Assembly (NCBI GenBank): GCA_937894955.1
Contig: CALAXO010000165.1
Location: 1 to 21,472 of the forward strand
Origin: an uncultured Clostridia bacterium
Lineage (GTDB): Bacteria > Bacillota > Clostridia > Christensenellales > CAG-138
Direction of reading: 5' to 3'
Length of the DNA: 21,472 nt
Shown: positions 12,187 through 20,012 of the stretch, one piece after another
Position numbering within the stretch: position 1 is the first letter of the stretch
Layout of the letters: each line of letters opens with the position of its first letter
The notes under the pieces: generated by a model
What the model saw: only the letters and a program-made list of their open reading frames with translations
What the model was told of the DNA's origin: nothing
The model's database searches: none
Position numbers and translations under genes: made by a program

Positions 12187-13413
12187 ATGACTAATAAACT
12201 TAAGGAATACGCCCAACTGCTTATCAATGTTGGCTTGAACGTTCAAAAAGATCAATATGTTGTTATAAGTTCGCAGGTTGACTGTGCATATTTTGCAAGG
12301 ATGTGCATTGCCGCCGCATATGAAGCCGGAGCAAAGCAGGTTATCATGAACTGGAATGATGATTTTGCAACTCGCCAGTACTATCTTAATGCAGCTGACG
12401 AAGTATTTGATCAGGTTTTCCCGTGGGAAGCCGAGCGTCCGATCGGTCTTCTGAAAAAGGGCGCATGCTTCCTTACCATTGCGGCAAGAGACCCCGAGAA
12501 TCTTAAGGGCGTTGACCCCGAGCGTATCGCACGTGCAAACATCGCAAGCGGCAAGGCTAATGAGGAATTCAGCATTGAAATGATGAACAGTGCCGTTCAG
12601 TGGTGCGTTGCGTCCATTCCCGTTCCGTCATGGGCAAAGAAGGTCTTCCCCGACCTTTCGGAAGATCAGGCAATGGATAAACTGTGGGAAGAAATCTTCA
12701 AAGCGGTTCGCATAACCGGTCACGGCGATGCTGTTGATCGTTGGCGCGAGCATTGCAAAGTTCTTGAAGAAAAGCGTGAAAAGCTCAATGCTTACAATTT
12801 CAAATCTCTCCACTATACGAATTCTCTCGGAACGGATCTTACCGTTGAGCTGCCGGAAAATCATATTTGGATGGCCGGATCCGAATTCAGCAAAGGCGGA
12901 GTTGAGTTTGTTGCAAACATGCCCACGGAGGAAGTTTTCACTGCTCCGCGGCGCGACGGTGTAAACGGCAAAATCGTTGCAACAAAACCCCTTGTGGACA
13001 GCGGCAATATTATCGACGGCTTCTACATGATTCTTAAGGACGGCGTTATTACCGAAGTTCATGCAAAAGTCGGTGAGGAGTTCCTTAAAAAAGCTATAAC
13101 TCTGGATGAGGGCGCATCAAGATTCGGCGAGGTCGCACTCGTACCGTACGATTCACCGATCTCCAACAGCGGCGTCCTGTTCTACAACACTCTGTTTGAC
13201 GAAAACGCCTCCTGCCATTTTGCTTTCGGCGATTCCTATGCCTGCATCGAAGGCGGTGACAAAATGACCAAAGAAGAGCTTAAGGCACACGGCCTGAACG
13301 ACAGCATGACCCATGTTGACTTCATGGTCGGCTCAAAGGATCTTTCCATAACCGGCACAACGCACGAAGGAAAAAAAGTCGATGTATTCAAGAACGGCAA
13401 TTTTGCAATCTGA
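12187..13413 (+). CDS. M29-family metallo-aminopeptidase (AmpS/PepS/AmpT type)
   Basis: Cytosolic metal-dependent aminopeptidase of 408 residues that removes N-terminal amino acids from peptides. ATG 12187 follows AAGGAGAC at good spacing and is preferred over the upstream in-frame GTG 12157. N-terminal segment MTNKLKEYAQLLINVGLNVQ and SLGTDLTVEL are typical. The likely metal ligands of the family are visible: Glu248/249 in NMPTEEVF, Glu315 in FGEVALVP, His344 in ASCHFAFG, and His376 and Asp378 in THVDFM. Length is normal and there is no interruption. It restarts the conserved chromosome after the accessory region. Metal (Co, Zn or Mn) and specificity cannot be read. Confidence 0.95.
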   Translation: MTNKLKEYAQLLINVGLNVQKDQYVVISSQVDCAYFARMCIAAAYEAGAKQVIMNWNDDFATRQYYLNAADEVFDQVFPWEAERPIGLLKKGACFLTIAARDPENLKGVDPERIARANIASGKANEEFSIEMMNSAVQWCVASIPVPSWAKKVFPDLSEDQAMDKLWEEIFKAVRITGHGDAVDRWREHCKVLEEKREKLNAYNFKSLHYTNSLGTDLTVELPENHIWMAGSEFSKGGVEFVANMPTEEVFTAPRRDGVNGKIVATKPLVDSGNIIDGFYMILKDGVITEVHAKVGEEFLKKAITLDEGASRFGEVALVPYDSPISNSGVLFYNTLFDENASCHFAFGDSYACIEGGDKMTKEELKAHGLNDSMTHVDFMVGSKDLSITGTTHEGKKVDVFKNGNFAI

Positions 13414-13455
13414 GATTGACCGAAGTTTAACTTGAAACACTTGTTATCTGCATCA

Positions 13456-13484
13456 CGCTGCCCGGTGCTGCTTCCGCGCCGGGC
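13456..13484 (+). terminator. GC-rich stem-loop after the aminopeptidase gene
   Basis: CTGCCCGG and CCGGGCGG form a strong stem, but the following bases lack a T-run. Partial termination or mRNA-end protection is possible; the next gene starts 19 nt later. Confidence 0.35.
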
Positions 13485-13502
13485 GGCAAAGCGAGGATTT
13501 CA

Positions 13503-14213
13503 ATGAGCAAAAAGCAAAAAACCGGTGGGAACCGAACGGCGGGAATAATCAAGATTCTTATTTACGCCGTGTTGGTTCTTTTTTGCATTTTCGTGTTTCT
13601 TCTCTACGGTAAAAAGCAGCGCAGCATTGAAGCAGCAGCAAGTCCGAACCCGAGTGCGGCTGCCGTTCAAACCGAAACAGCAAAAGTTACTCCAAGCCCG
13701 ATTCCAAAGCTTTCCCCGCAAGAATTAGTATCGGGCCTTCAATCTGCTGATTTGGATTGTGTAATTACGCAGCGCAGCACGCTTATCGATGGTTCACTTG
13801 AATGCAGCGTGATGCTTAACCGCATTTCCGGTGATGGCCGACTGATTGTAAAGCCGAATTCAAGCGGCGGAACTGCCGAATGCATTCTTGAGTTCAATTA
13901 TATTTATGCTGAAATTCTCGACGACCCGGAAACTGATGCTGTTGCAAGAACTCTTAAGGAGCAGTATGAATTGCGCGAAAAATACGACGCAGAGCTGATT
14001 GACGGTTTCATCCGCTTGCTTGCAGAACTTTTTGCTGACAAAGAAGAATATAACAGCGTAGATCTTGAAAAAATCATCTCCGGTACCGTTTCGGCATACA
14101 AAAGCATGAAAACTTACGACAGATACCTCGGTGATATTCATTTTTATATCAACACTACACTGACCGATTTCAATGCGGAAGTGAAACTCATTGCCGCTGT
14201 TCGAAAAAAATAA
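13503..14213 (+). CDS. Membrane-anchored protein of unknown function, 236 aa
   Basis: ATG 13503 follows GAGGATTTCA. A short basic N terminus (MSKKQKTGGNRTAG) precedes one hydrophobic helix at about 15-36 (IKILIYAVLVLFCIFVFLLYG). There is no lipobox Cys, so it is an anchored, outward-facing protein rather than a lipoprotein. Residues about 44-75 form an Ala/Pro/Ser/Thr-rich linker, followed by a roughly 160-residue domain with alternating strands (LECSVMLNRISGDGRLIV) and charged helices (TLKEQYELREKYDAELIDGF). I do not recognise this domain. It lies between the aminopeptidase and TIGR04086 genes on the same strand, with no terminator of note after it. Function unassigned. Confidence 0.75.
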   Translation: MSKKQKTGGNRTAGIIKILIYAVLVLFCIFVFLLYGKKQRSIEAAASPNPSAAAVQTETAKVTPSPIPKLSPQELVSGLQSADLDCVITQRSTLIDGSLECSVMLNRISGDGRLIVKPNSSGGTAECILEFNYIYAEILDDPETDAVARTLKEQYELREKYDAELIDGFIRLLAELFADKEEYNSVDLEKIISGTVSAYKSMKTYDRYLGDIHFYINTTLTDFNAEVKLIAAVRKK

Positions 14214-14328
14214 GCCGCAAAAAACTGCTTCTTCGGCAGCGCGTTCCGATTTTGAACATGTTTCAAATCATAATCTGCTCTATCTTTGCATATTGGTTAT
14301 TATCAACACACCTAATGCGGAGGCAGTT

Positions 14329-14727
14329 ATGGCATTGAAGAAAAAAACAGGCAATAAAAAGCAATCCAAACCCCTTGTATCCGTTTTGAAAGGCGTATTT
14401 GCTGCACTCGCAATGAGCCTCGGCCTTGTCGCACTTGCGGCTTTATTGATGCAAAAGCAGATCTTACCGATAGAAAGCACGCGAATACTCAATCCTGCCG
14501 TGAAGGCGTTTTGCGCACTTTTCGCAGCATTGCTCGGCGCACGCAAGCATAAAAAACGCCGTTGGCTCACGGGGGCGCTCTGCGGCGTTGTCTATATTGT
14601 GATTTCACTTGCAGTTTTCGGTTTGGCTTCAGGTGAATTTTCCATCGGAAGTTCAACATCTGTCGATACGCTGATGTGTCTTCTTGCGGGAATGACAGGC
14701 GGAATCATACTCAGCCTCGCCGAGTAA
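14329..14727 (+). CDS. TIGR04086-type four-helix membrane protein
   Basis: ATG 14329 follows GCGGAGG with short spacing; the upstream open part (to 14191) overlaps the previous gene and is not used. The 132-residue product has a basic N terminus (MALKKKTGNKKQSK), then four hydrophobic segments: FAALAMSLGLVALAALLM, AVKAFCALFAALLGA, LTGALCGVVYIVISLAVFGL and LMCLLAGMTGGIILSLAE. The pattern, with a basic loop RKHKKRR after helix 2 and G-A-L-C-G in helix 3, resembles the Firmicutes TIGR04086 (YrzE-like) family, whose function is unknown. Convergent with malQ. Confidence 0.75.
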   Translation: MALKKKTGNKKQSKPLVSVLKGVFAALAMSLGLVALAALLMQKQILPIESTRILNPAVKAFCALFAALLGARKHKKRRWLTGALCGVVYIVISLAVFGLASGEFSIGSSTSVDTLMCLLAGMTGGIILSLAE

Positions 14728-14744
14728 GCCCATCCATTGATAAT

Positions 14745-14760
14745 AAAATAATATTATTTT
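14745..14760. other. AT-only 16-bp palindrome between convergent genes
   Basis: AAAATAATATTATTTT is a perfect palindrome in the 185-bp gap between the TIGR04086 gene and malQ. It could be a weak bidirectional terminator or only AT-rich filler. Nothing else is evident in this gap. Confidence 0.3.
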
Positions 14761-14912
14761 ACTCTGTTTTTCAATTATTCCTCCGACTGAATCGAGATAT
14801 TCCGCAACAGCTCAAACAAGCAATTTGTATTGTTTTTGTGTGTAGACATTCTTCCGCAGTATGAAATAATCCTTCCGGATTCGGTAAAGAACATTTTTTC
14901 TCCTTAAATCGT

Positions 14913-16481
14913 TCAATCAGGATTCGTCCGGCTGCAATAACGCAGTCTTCCATACATTCGCGTATACTCCCGCAGCTTTTCGGCAAGCGCGGCACTGCAT
15001 TCGTTCGGCAGCATTCGCCACTGCCAGTTTCCGGAAGCAACACCCGGAGTGTTGACTCGCCCCTCTTTCGAAAGCCCGAGAACATCCTGCATTTGCGCGA
15101 TAAAGATTCCGGCAGGCGAACACATGCCTCCGCGAATCATGCCCCAGTTGATACCCTCGGCGGCATTCAGCGCAAGATACTGTTCCGCAAATCTGCGTTC
15201 AGACTCCGAAGTCTCTGCAAACCATTGCTTAATCGGTGCATTGTCGTGCGTACCGGTATAGTATACCCTGTTTTCCGCCACCCTGTGCGGCAGGTAATCG
15301 CTGTTTGCATCAGGGTTAAACCCGAACTGAAGAATGCTCATGCCGGGGAAACCTGAATTTTTAACAAGCTCATGTACCTCCGGTGTCAGAAAGCCGAGAT
15401 CTTCCGCAATGAACGATAATCCCGGCAGCCTTTTCTTTACTGCATTAATAAAGTCCATTCCGGGTGCGGGAAGCCATCTGCCGTTTTCTGCCGTGGTTTC
15501 ACCGAACGGAACAGCCCAAAAGCTTTCAAATCCGCGAAAATGATCGATACGGATAACATCGTAAAGCTTTTGTGCGCATTGTAAACGTTCCTCCCACCAC
15601 GCATAGTTTTCGGAAGCATGAATTTTCCAATTATAAAGCGGATTTCCCCAAAGCTGCCCGGTGGGGCTGAAGTAATCCGGCGGAACCCCCGCAACATCGG
15701 TCGGCAAGAATGACTCATTCAACATAAAATGTCCGCTGTTTGCCCAGCAGTCCGCAGAATCAAGTGCAACATAAATCGGAATATCTCCGATAATTCCTAC
15801 ACCGAGTTGATTTACATATTTTTTAAGTCGGTTCCATTGCTTAAAGAAAAGCTGCTGGATCGACAGCTGCAAGCGAATTTCAGCGGCTTGTGATTCGACG
15901 AGCTCGGCGGGAACAAGCTGCTTCGGCATTGCTTTGCCTACATTCCACTCCGTCCACGGTTTCATGCCGAAATATGCTTTCAATGCAGCAAAAACGGCGT
16001 AATCGTAAATCTGAGTTGAGCAGCTTCGTGAGAACCGTTCAACATCCGCTGTATTGCGGCGTATGTTTCGCTCTGCCGCAAGCTTCAGCAACGGAAAGCG
16101 CAAAGAGAAGAGTTTGCCATAGTCAATGCGGCGCAGTTCACCGCCGAAATCACTTTTTTGCACTTCATCAGTGGTCAACAGTCCGTCATCTACCAACATG
16201 TCAAGATCTATAAAATACGGATTGCCTGCAGCGGAAGAAAAGCATTGATACGGAGAATCTCCAAAACCTGTCGAATTAAGCGGCAGAATCTGCCAATAGC
16301 TTTGTCCCGAAGCTGCAAGAAAATCTGCAAACTTGTATGCCGCCGCTCCAAATGTTCCGATACCGTGCGGCGACGGCAGCGAGAATACAGGCATGAGTAT
16401 TCCGCTCGACCGTTTCAAGCGTGAGTCCGAGCCCTCTGCATTGTTTTTAAATATGTCCCGAAGATCGCTTTTTTCTGTCAT
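14913..16481 (-). CDS. malQ: 4-alpha-glucanotransferase (amylomaltase, GH77)
   Basis: Cytosolic disproportionating enzyme that transfers alpha-1,4-glucan segments in maltodextrin and glycogen use; 522 residues, typical of bacterial MalQ. ATG 16481 follows GGGAAGG. The GH77 signatures are clear: RSSGILMPVFSLPSPHGIGTFG near the N terminus, SYWQILPLNSTGFGDSPYQ, nucleophile Asp313 in IRIDHFRGFESFWAVP, acid/base Glu360 in FIAEDLG, and stabiliser Asp413 in GTHDNAP. The C terminus ends LREYTRMYGRLRYCSRTNPD, slightly longer than usual. It is a single gene with its own promoter, divergent from the hyd operon and not linked to other sugar genes in view. Confidence 0.95.
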   Translation of the reverse strand: MTEKSDLRDIFKNNAEGSDSRLKRSSGILMPVFSLPSPHGIGTFGAAAYKFADFLAASGQSYWQILPLNSTGFGDSPYQCFSSAAGNPYFIDLDMLVDDGLLTTDEVQKSDFGGELRRIDYGKLFSLRFPLLKLAAERNIRRNTADVERFSRSCSTQIYDYAVFAALKAYFGMKPWTEWNVGKAMPKQLVPAELVESQAAEIRLQLSIQQLFFKQWNRLKKYVNQLGVGIIGDIPIYVALDSADCWANSGHFMLNESFLPTDVAGVPPDYFSPTGQLWGNPLYNWKIHASENYAWWEERLQCAQKLYDVIRIDHFRGFESFWAVPFGETTAENGRWLPAPGMDFINAVKKRLPGLSFIAEDLGFLTPEVHELVKNSGFPGMSILQFGFNPDANSDYLPHRVAENRVYYTGTHDNAPIKQWFAETSESERRFAEQYLALNAAEGINWGMIRGGMCSPAGIFIAQMQDVLGLSKEGRVNTPGVASGNWQWRMLPNECSAALAEKLREYTRMYGRLRYCSRTNPD

Positions 16482-16550
16482 AAACCTTCCCTGCTGCCAT
16501 CAACTGCGAAGTACTGCCGAAAAACTTGCTGCACAACTGCGGCATAGTTC

Positions 16551-16579
16551 ATTATATTCGTTTTCGCATGAGCAGTCAA
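16551..16579 (-). promoter_or_regulatory. Sigma-A promoter of malQ
   Basis: On the minus strand TTGACT (16579-16574), a 17-nt spacer and TATAAT (16556-16551), about 70 nt before the start codon. No CcpA cre site was recognised. Confidence 0.85.
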
Positions 16580-16680
16580 GCCCGCCGAACTCAGTTGTTC
16601 TGTCGTCCCGAACAAATACAGCATAGATATAGTACATGGTTTTGTTTAAAAAATATCCCGAAATTATTCAGCTGCAGGTC

Positions 16681-16709
16681 TTGCTATCTCTCACCGATTC
16701 AGTTATAAT
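16681..16709 (+). promoter_or_regulatory. Sigma-A promoter of the hyd maturation operon
   Basis: TTGCTA (16681-16686), a 17-nt spacer and TATAAT (16704-16709). It points into a leader of about 250 nt before the first hyd gene and is back-to-back with the malQ promoter. Confidence 0.8.
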
Positions 16710-16729
16710 GCAACTGAAACCTGACAACA

Positions 16730-16751
16730 GGAACGAAACTTGCTTCGTTCC
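16730..16751 (+). other. Perfect 8-bp stem-loop at the start of the hyd leader
   Basis: GGAACGAA (16730-16737), loop ACTTGC, TTCGTTCC (16744-16751). It begins about 14 nt after the expected transcription start and precedes the leader reading frame. It could be a 5' stabiliser or part of an alternative fold. Confidence 0.55.
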
Positions 16752-16770
16752 GACGAAAAGGGGTCATAAG

Positions 16771-16911
16771 TTGATACCGGTTCCCGCTCTTAAAGCATAC
16801 CGCAGCATGTTTATGAATTCACAATGGTGCGGATGTCGGGCATCTTCAGCTGTACCCATTTCCTGCGGGTGCGGCGTTTTTTGTTTATATAAATTATTCG
16901 CAGCGGTTTGA
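16771..16911 (+). CDS. Putative Cys-rich leader peptide of the hyd operon, 46 aa
   Basis: TTG 16771 follows AAAAGGGG at 7-nt spacing. The product starts MIPVPALKAYRSMF and contains QWCGCRASSAV and PISCGCGVFC, giving five Cys in about 20 codons, before ending LYKLFAAV. The frame runs through the intrinsic terminator at 16849-16882, so translating ribosomes would affect that fold. The reading frame is open further back (to 16636), but those codons lie before or in the promoter. I do not recognise a family. Expression is not proven; it could be a chance frame. Confidence 0.35.
   Translation: MIPVPALKAYRSMFMNSQWCGCRASSAVPISCGCGVFCLYKLFAAV
16849..16882 (+). terminator. Intrinsic terminator inside the hyd leader (attenuator candidate)
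   Basis: GCTGTACCC (16849-16857), loop ATTTCCTGC, GGGTGCGGC (16867-16875; two G-U pairs), then G and six T. It lies 140 nt after the -10 box and 83 nt before the first hyd start codon, with no complete established gene before it. CCCGC (16783-16787) could pair with GCGGG (16865-16869) as a weak competing stem. Confidence 0.65.
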
Positions 16912-16939
16912 ACTGTATACGACAGCCGCAGGTTCAAAC
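16906..16939 (+). promoter_or_regulatory. 8-bp inverted repeat before the TM1266-type gene
   Basis: GTTTGAAC (16906-16913) and GTTCAAAC (16932-16939) are perfect inverted copies, separated by 18 nt. The spacing would put arms about 26 bp apart centre to centre. It may be an operator or a hairpin that modulates the Shine-Dalgarno 9 nt further on. Confidence 0.4.
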
Positions 16940-16965
16940 GCAAAACTAAGGAGGGCGACAAAGCT

Positions 16966-17220
16966 GTGCAAACGAGAATAGCTGTGATGGCAATCATCGT
17001 TGATGAGGCGGATTCGGTTGAAAAACTGAATGCCGTTCTGCACGAATTCGGAGAATACATTATCGGACGAATGGGTCTGCCGTACAGAGCGCGGCATGTT
17101 AACATCCTTTCCGTTGCAATTGATGCGCCGCAGGATGTTATTTCGGCACTTGCAGGCAGGCTCGGCAATATTACCGGGATAAGCGTTAAAACAGCATATT
17201 CAAACGTAATCAGTGATTAG
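16966..17220 (+). CDS. TM1266-type iron-only hydrogenase system putative regulator (ACT-like)
   Basis: GTG 16966 follows AAGGAGGG. The 84-residue product (RIAVMAIIVDEADSVEKLNAVL, then EFGEYIIGRMGLPYR, VNILSVAIDAPQDVISALAGRLG and ISVKTAYSN at the end) fits the small family named after Thermotoga TM1266, annotated as iron-only hydrogenase system regulator. It has a beta-alpha-beta-beta-alpha-beta ACT/NikR-C-like layout, with no DNA-binding part of its own. It is the first gene of the hyd operon, 52 nt before hydE, as in many Clostridia. Whether it senses a ligand or binds a maturase is not known to me. Confidence 0.9.
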   Translation: MQTRIAVMAIIVDEADSVEKLNAVLHEFGEYIIGRMGLPYRARHVNILSVAIDAPQDVISALAGRLGNITGISVKTAYSNVISD

Positions 17221-17272
17221 CTGTTTTTGCCCATATTTTGATATTTGACTCTAATTGAAAGGGAGAAAAAAG

Positions 17273-18340
17273 TTGGAAGCTGAAAGAAACACCGGCATTG
17301 AATGCGCAAAAAGTCTCATTGACAGACTTGCAGCCGTACACACACTCGAACTTGAAGAATATGAACAGCTTATTTCTGCGCAAAACAGCGAAACGGCAGC
17401 TTATGCCGCAAAAAAAGCTGATTTTTTTCGAAAGAAAATTTATGGAACGGATGTTTTCATTCGCGGACTTATTGAAGTCGGCAGCTGCTGCAAAAACGAC
17501 TGTCTGTATTGCGGCATTCGAAATTCAAACGTCAATGCAGAACGCTATGTTTTAACGGAAGAGCAGATTCTTGACTGTTGTCGGGAGGGCTATGCGCTTG
17601 GTTTTCGTACTTTTGTGCTCCAGGGCGGCGAAGGCGTACTTACTGTCGAAAAAATTTGCCGCATAGTAAAAGAAATACGCAGCGGTTTTCCGGATTGTGC
17701 AATAACGCTGTCGCTCGGTGAATATTCTCGCGGCGACTATCTGAAAATGTTTGAATCCGGTGCAGATCGCTACCTTTTGAGGCATGAAACGGCCGATTCC
17801 GCGCATTATCAAAAACTACATCCTTTGAAAATGTCCTTTGAAAATCGAATGCGCTGTTTGAAAGACCTTAAGGAAATCGGTTTTCAGGTGGGCTGCGGGT
17901 TCATGGTCGGTTCACCGATGCAAACAACTGCAATGCTTGCAAAGGATTTGAAATTCATTGAAGAATTCTCCCCGGATATGTGCGGCATCGGTCCGTTCAT
18001 TCCGCATAAAGACACACCGTTTGCAAAATTTCCGGCAGGAAGTGTTGAGCAAACCTGTTTTCTTCTCTCACTTATAAGGCTCATAAAGCCGAATATTCTT
18101 TTGCCCTCCACCACAGCACTTGGCACGATCGACCCGAAAGGACGCGAAAAGGGCATTCTTGCGGGAGCCAATGTCGTGATGCCGAACCTGTCCCCCGTTG
18201 CCGTGCGAAAGAAATATTCGCTTTATGACAACAAAATATGCACAGGGGACGAATCTGCTCAGTGCCTTAAATGCTTGAACGGCAGGTTGAACGCGATCGG
18301 CTTTCAAACCGTCACTTCACGGGGAGACATCAAACGCTGA
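17273..18340 (+). CDS. hydE: [FeFe]-hydrogenase maturase HydE, radical SAM
   Basis: Radical SAM enzyme that helps build the dithiomethylamine-bridged 2Fe subcluster of [FeFe]-hydrogenase. TTG 17273 is chosen because GGGAG lies 7 nt before it; the frame is open to TTG 17255, which would overlap that site. It has 355 residues. The radical SAM cluster motif is Cys73-x3-Cys77-x2-Cys80 (CKNDCLYC), followed by FVLQGGEG (GGE). SLGEYS and DRYLLRHETAD follow, as in HydE. The optional second cluster motif C-x7-C-x2-C is present near the C terminus (CTGDESAQCLKC). It works with HydG and HydF, both encoded downstream. Confidence 0.95.
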   Translation: MEAERNTGIECAKSLIDRLAAVHTLELEEYEQLISAQNSETAAYAAKKADFFRKKIYGTDVFIRGLIEVGSCCKNDCLYCGIRNSNVNAERYVLTEEQILDCCREGYALGFRTFVLQGGEGVLTVEKICRIVKEIRSGFPDCAITLSLGEYSRGDYLKMFESGADRYLLRHETADSAHYQKLHPLKMSFENRMRCLKDLKEIGFQVGCGFMVGSPMQTTAMLAKDLKFIEEFSPDMCGIGPFIPHKDTPFAKFPAGSVEQTCFLLSLIRLIKPNILLPSTTALGTIDPKGREKGILAGANVVMPNLSPVAVRKKYSLYDNKICTGDESAQCLKCLNGRLNAIGFQTVTSRGDIKR

Positions 18341-18439
18341 AGAATCTAAAACTCTTTGAACGAAAGCTTTAAATGTATCGCCGCAGCCTGCCGATGCTTG
18401 CGAGTTTTGTTTCGACATAAAGCGGGCGTGTGGCGGCAC

Positions 18440-18462
18440 TTGCCGGGAAGTTTTCCGGGCAA
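18440..18462 (+). other. Stem-loop in the hydE-hydG gap
   Basis: TTGCC and GGCAA, with inner GGAA-GTT-TTCC and one G-G mismatch, form a compact hairpin in the 186-nt gap. No T-run follows, so it is more likely an mRNA processing or stability element than a terminator. I see no clear promoter or gene in the rest of the gap. Confidence 0.4.
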
Positions 18463-18526
18463 CAACATTGTTACAATAATTTTTATCTGACGGAAAGAGC
18501 GATCTGACCGACAAGAAAGGAATAAT

Positions 18527-19975
18527 ATGGCTATTTTTGATCCCAAATCTCTCCGTGCGGAGGAGTTCATCAACGATGAGGAAATCCGCGAAACCATCGC
18601 TTATGCGGAAGCAAATAAGCACAACATCGAACTTATCAACAGTTTGCTCGAAAAGGCCGCACCGAAGCGCAGCGGAAACGGCGTAACCTGCGCAGGACTC
18701 ACTCACAGAGAAGCCTCCGTTCTGCTTGCATGCGATATCCCCGAAGTTACTGAACGCATGTACAAGCTTGCAAACGACATTAAGCTTGCTTTTTACGGAA
18801 ACAGAATCGTAATGTTCGCTCCGCTTTATCTTTCAAATTACTGCGTGAACGGTTGTGTATACTGTCCGTATCACCTCAAAAACAAACATATTGCCCGTAT
18901 TAAGCTGACGCAGGAACAAGTGCGTCAGGAAGTAATCGCCTTGCAGGATATGGGGCATAAACGCCTTGCGATCGAAGCAGGCGAAGATCCTGTTCACAAC
19001 CCGATAGAGTACATACTTGAATGCATAAAAACTATTTATTCCGTTCACCACAAAAACGGAGATATTCGCAGGGTGAATGTGAACATTGCCGCAACCACGG
19101 TTGAAAACTATCGGAAACTTAAGGATGCCGGCATCGGAACATACATTCTGTTTCAGGAAACATATAATAAAAAGAGTTATCTTGAACTTCATCCGACGGG
19201 ACCGAAGCATGACTATGATTACCATACCGAGGCTATGGACAGAGCAATGGAAGGCGGCATTGATGACGTCGGACTCGGGGTTTTGTTTGGATTGGAAGGC
19301 TATCAATATGAATTTGCCGGACTGCTGATGCATGCCGAGCATCTTGAAGCAGTTCACGGCGTCGGGCCGCACACAATCAGCGTTCCGCGAATCAAACATG
19401 CGGATGATATCGATCCTAATGTTTTTGACAACAGCCTTTCCGATGAACTATTTGCAAAGATTATTGCATGTATCCGCATCGCCGTGCCGTATACCGGCAT
19501 GATAATATCCACACGCGAAAGCGAGACGATACGCGGCAAGGTACTTGATTACGGCATTTCGCAGATCAGCGGTGCATCCCGCACTTCCGTCGGCGGATAC
19601 ACGGAAAAAGAGCGTCCGCATGACTCCGAGCAGTTCGATGTTTCAGATCAGCGCACGCTTGATGAGGTTGTCCGTTGGCTTATGGAACTGGATCACATCC
19701 CGTCATTCTGCACGGCATGTTATCGCGAAGGTCGCACAGGCGACAGGTTCATGAGTTTGTGCAAAAACGGGCAGATTCTGAATTGCTGTCACCCCAATGC
19801 GCTCATGACTCTGACAGAGTTCCTTGTTGACTATGCTTCTGACGAAACGCGAAACATTGGATACGAAATGATTGCACGCGAAATCGAAAAGATTCCCAAC
19901 GAGAAGGTTCGCGAACTTACAAGGCAGCATGTTGCAGACATTCGTTCGTCCAACAAGCGTGATTTCAGGTTCTGA
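18527..19975 (+). CDS. hydG: [FeFe]-hydrogenase maturase HydG, radical SAM tyrosine lyase
   Basis: Cleaves tyrosine to p-cresol and a fragment that yields the CO and cyanide ligands, delivered as an Fe-Cys-(CO)2CN synthon. ATG 18527 follows AAAGGA; 482 residues, close to the family length. The radical SAM motif is Cys106-x3-Cys110-x2-Cys113 (CVNGCVYC) in the ThiH-like barrel, followed by LAIEAGEDP and later PRIKHADDID. The C-terminal auxiliary cluster motif C-x2-C-x22-C is intact (Cys395, Cys398, Cys421; FCTACYREGRTGDRF and NCCHPNA). Order hydE-hydG-hydF without an intervening aspartate lyase gene. No missing key residue was seen. Confidence 0.97.
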   Translation: MAIFDPKSLRAEEFINDEEIRETIAYAEANKHNIELINSLLEKAAPKRSGNGVTCAGLTHREASVLLACDIPEVTERMYKLANDIKLAFYGNRIVMFAPLYLSNYCVNGCVYCPYHLKNKHIARIKLTQEQVRQEVIALQDMGHKRLAIEAGEDPVHNPIEYILECIKTIYSVHHKNGDIRRVNVNIAATTVENYRKLKDAGIGTYILFQETYNKKSYLELHPTGPKHDYDYHTEAMDRAMEGGIDDVGLGVLFGLEGYQYEFAGLLMHAEHLEAVHGVGPHTISVPRIKHADDIDPNVFDNSLSDELFAKIIACIRIAVPYTGMIISTRESETIRGKVLDYGISQISGASRTSVGGYTEKERPHDSEQFDVSDQRTLDEVVRWLMELDHIPSFCTACYREGRTGDRFMSLCKNGQILNCCHPNALMTLTEFLVDYASDETRNIGYEMIAREIEKIPNEKVRELTRQHVADIRSSNKRDFRF

Positions 19976-20012
19976 TTTTAAAAAACTGACGAAATGTATT
20001 CGGAGGTAAGAA

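Noticed and set aside
16764..17168. Minus-strand 134-codon frame
   Set aside because: Antisense to the hyd leader and the TM1266-type gene; composition is shadow-like.
18833..19399. Minus-strand 188-codon frame
   Set aside because: Lies wholly inside hydG, which has all its cluster motifs; no start signals.
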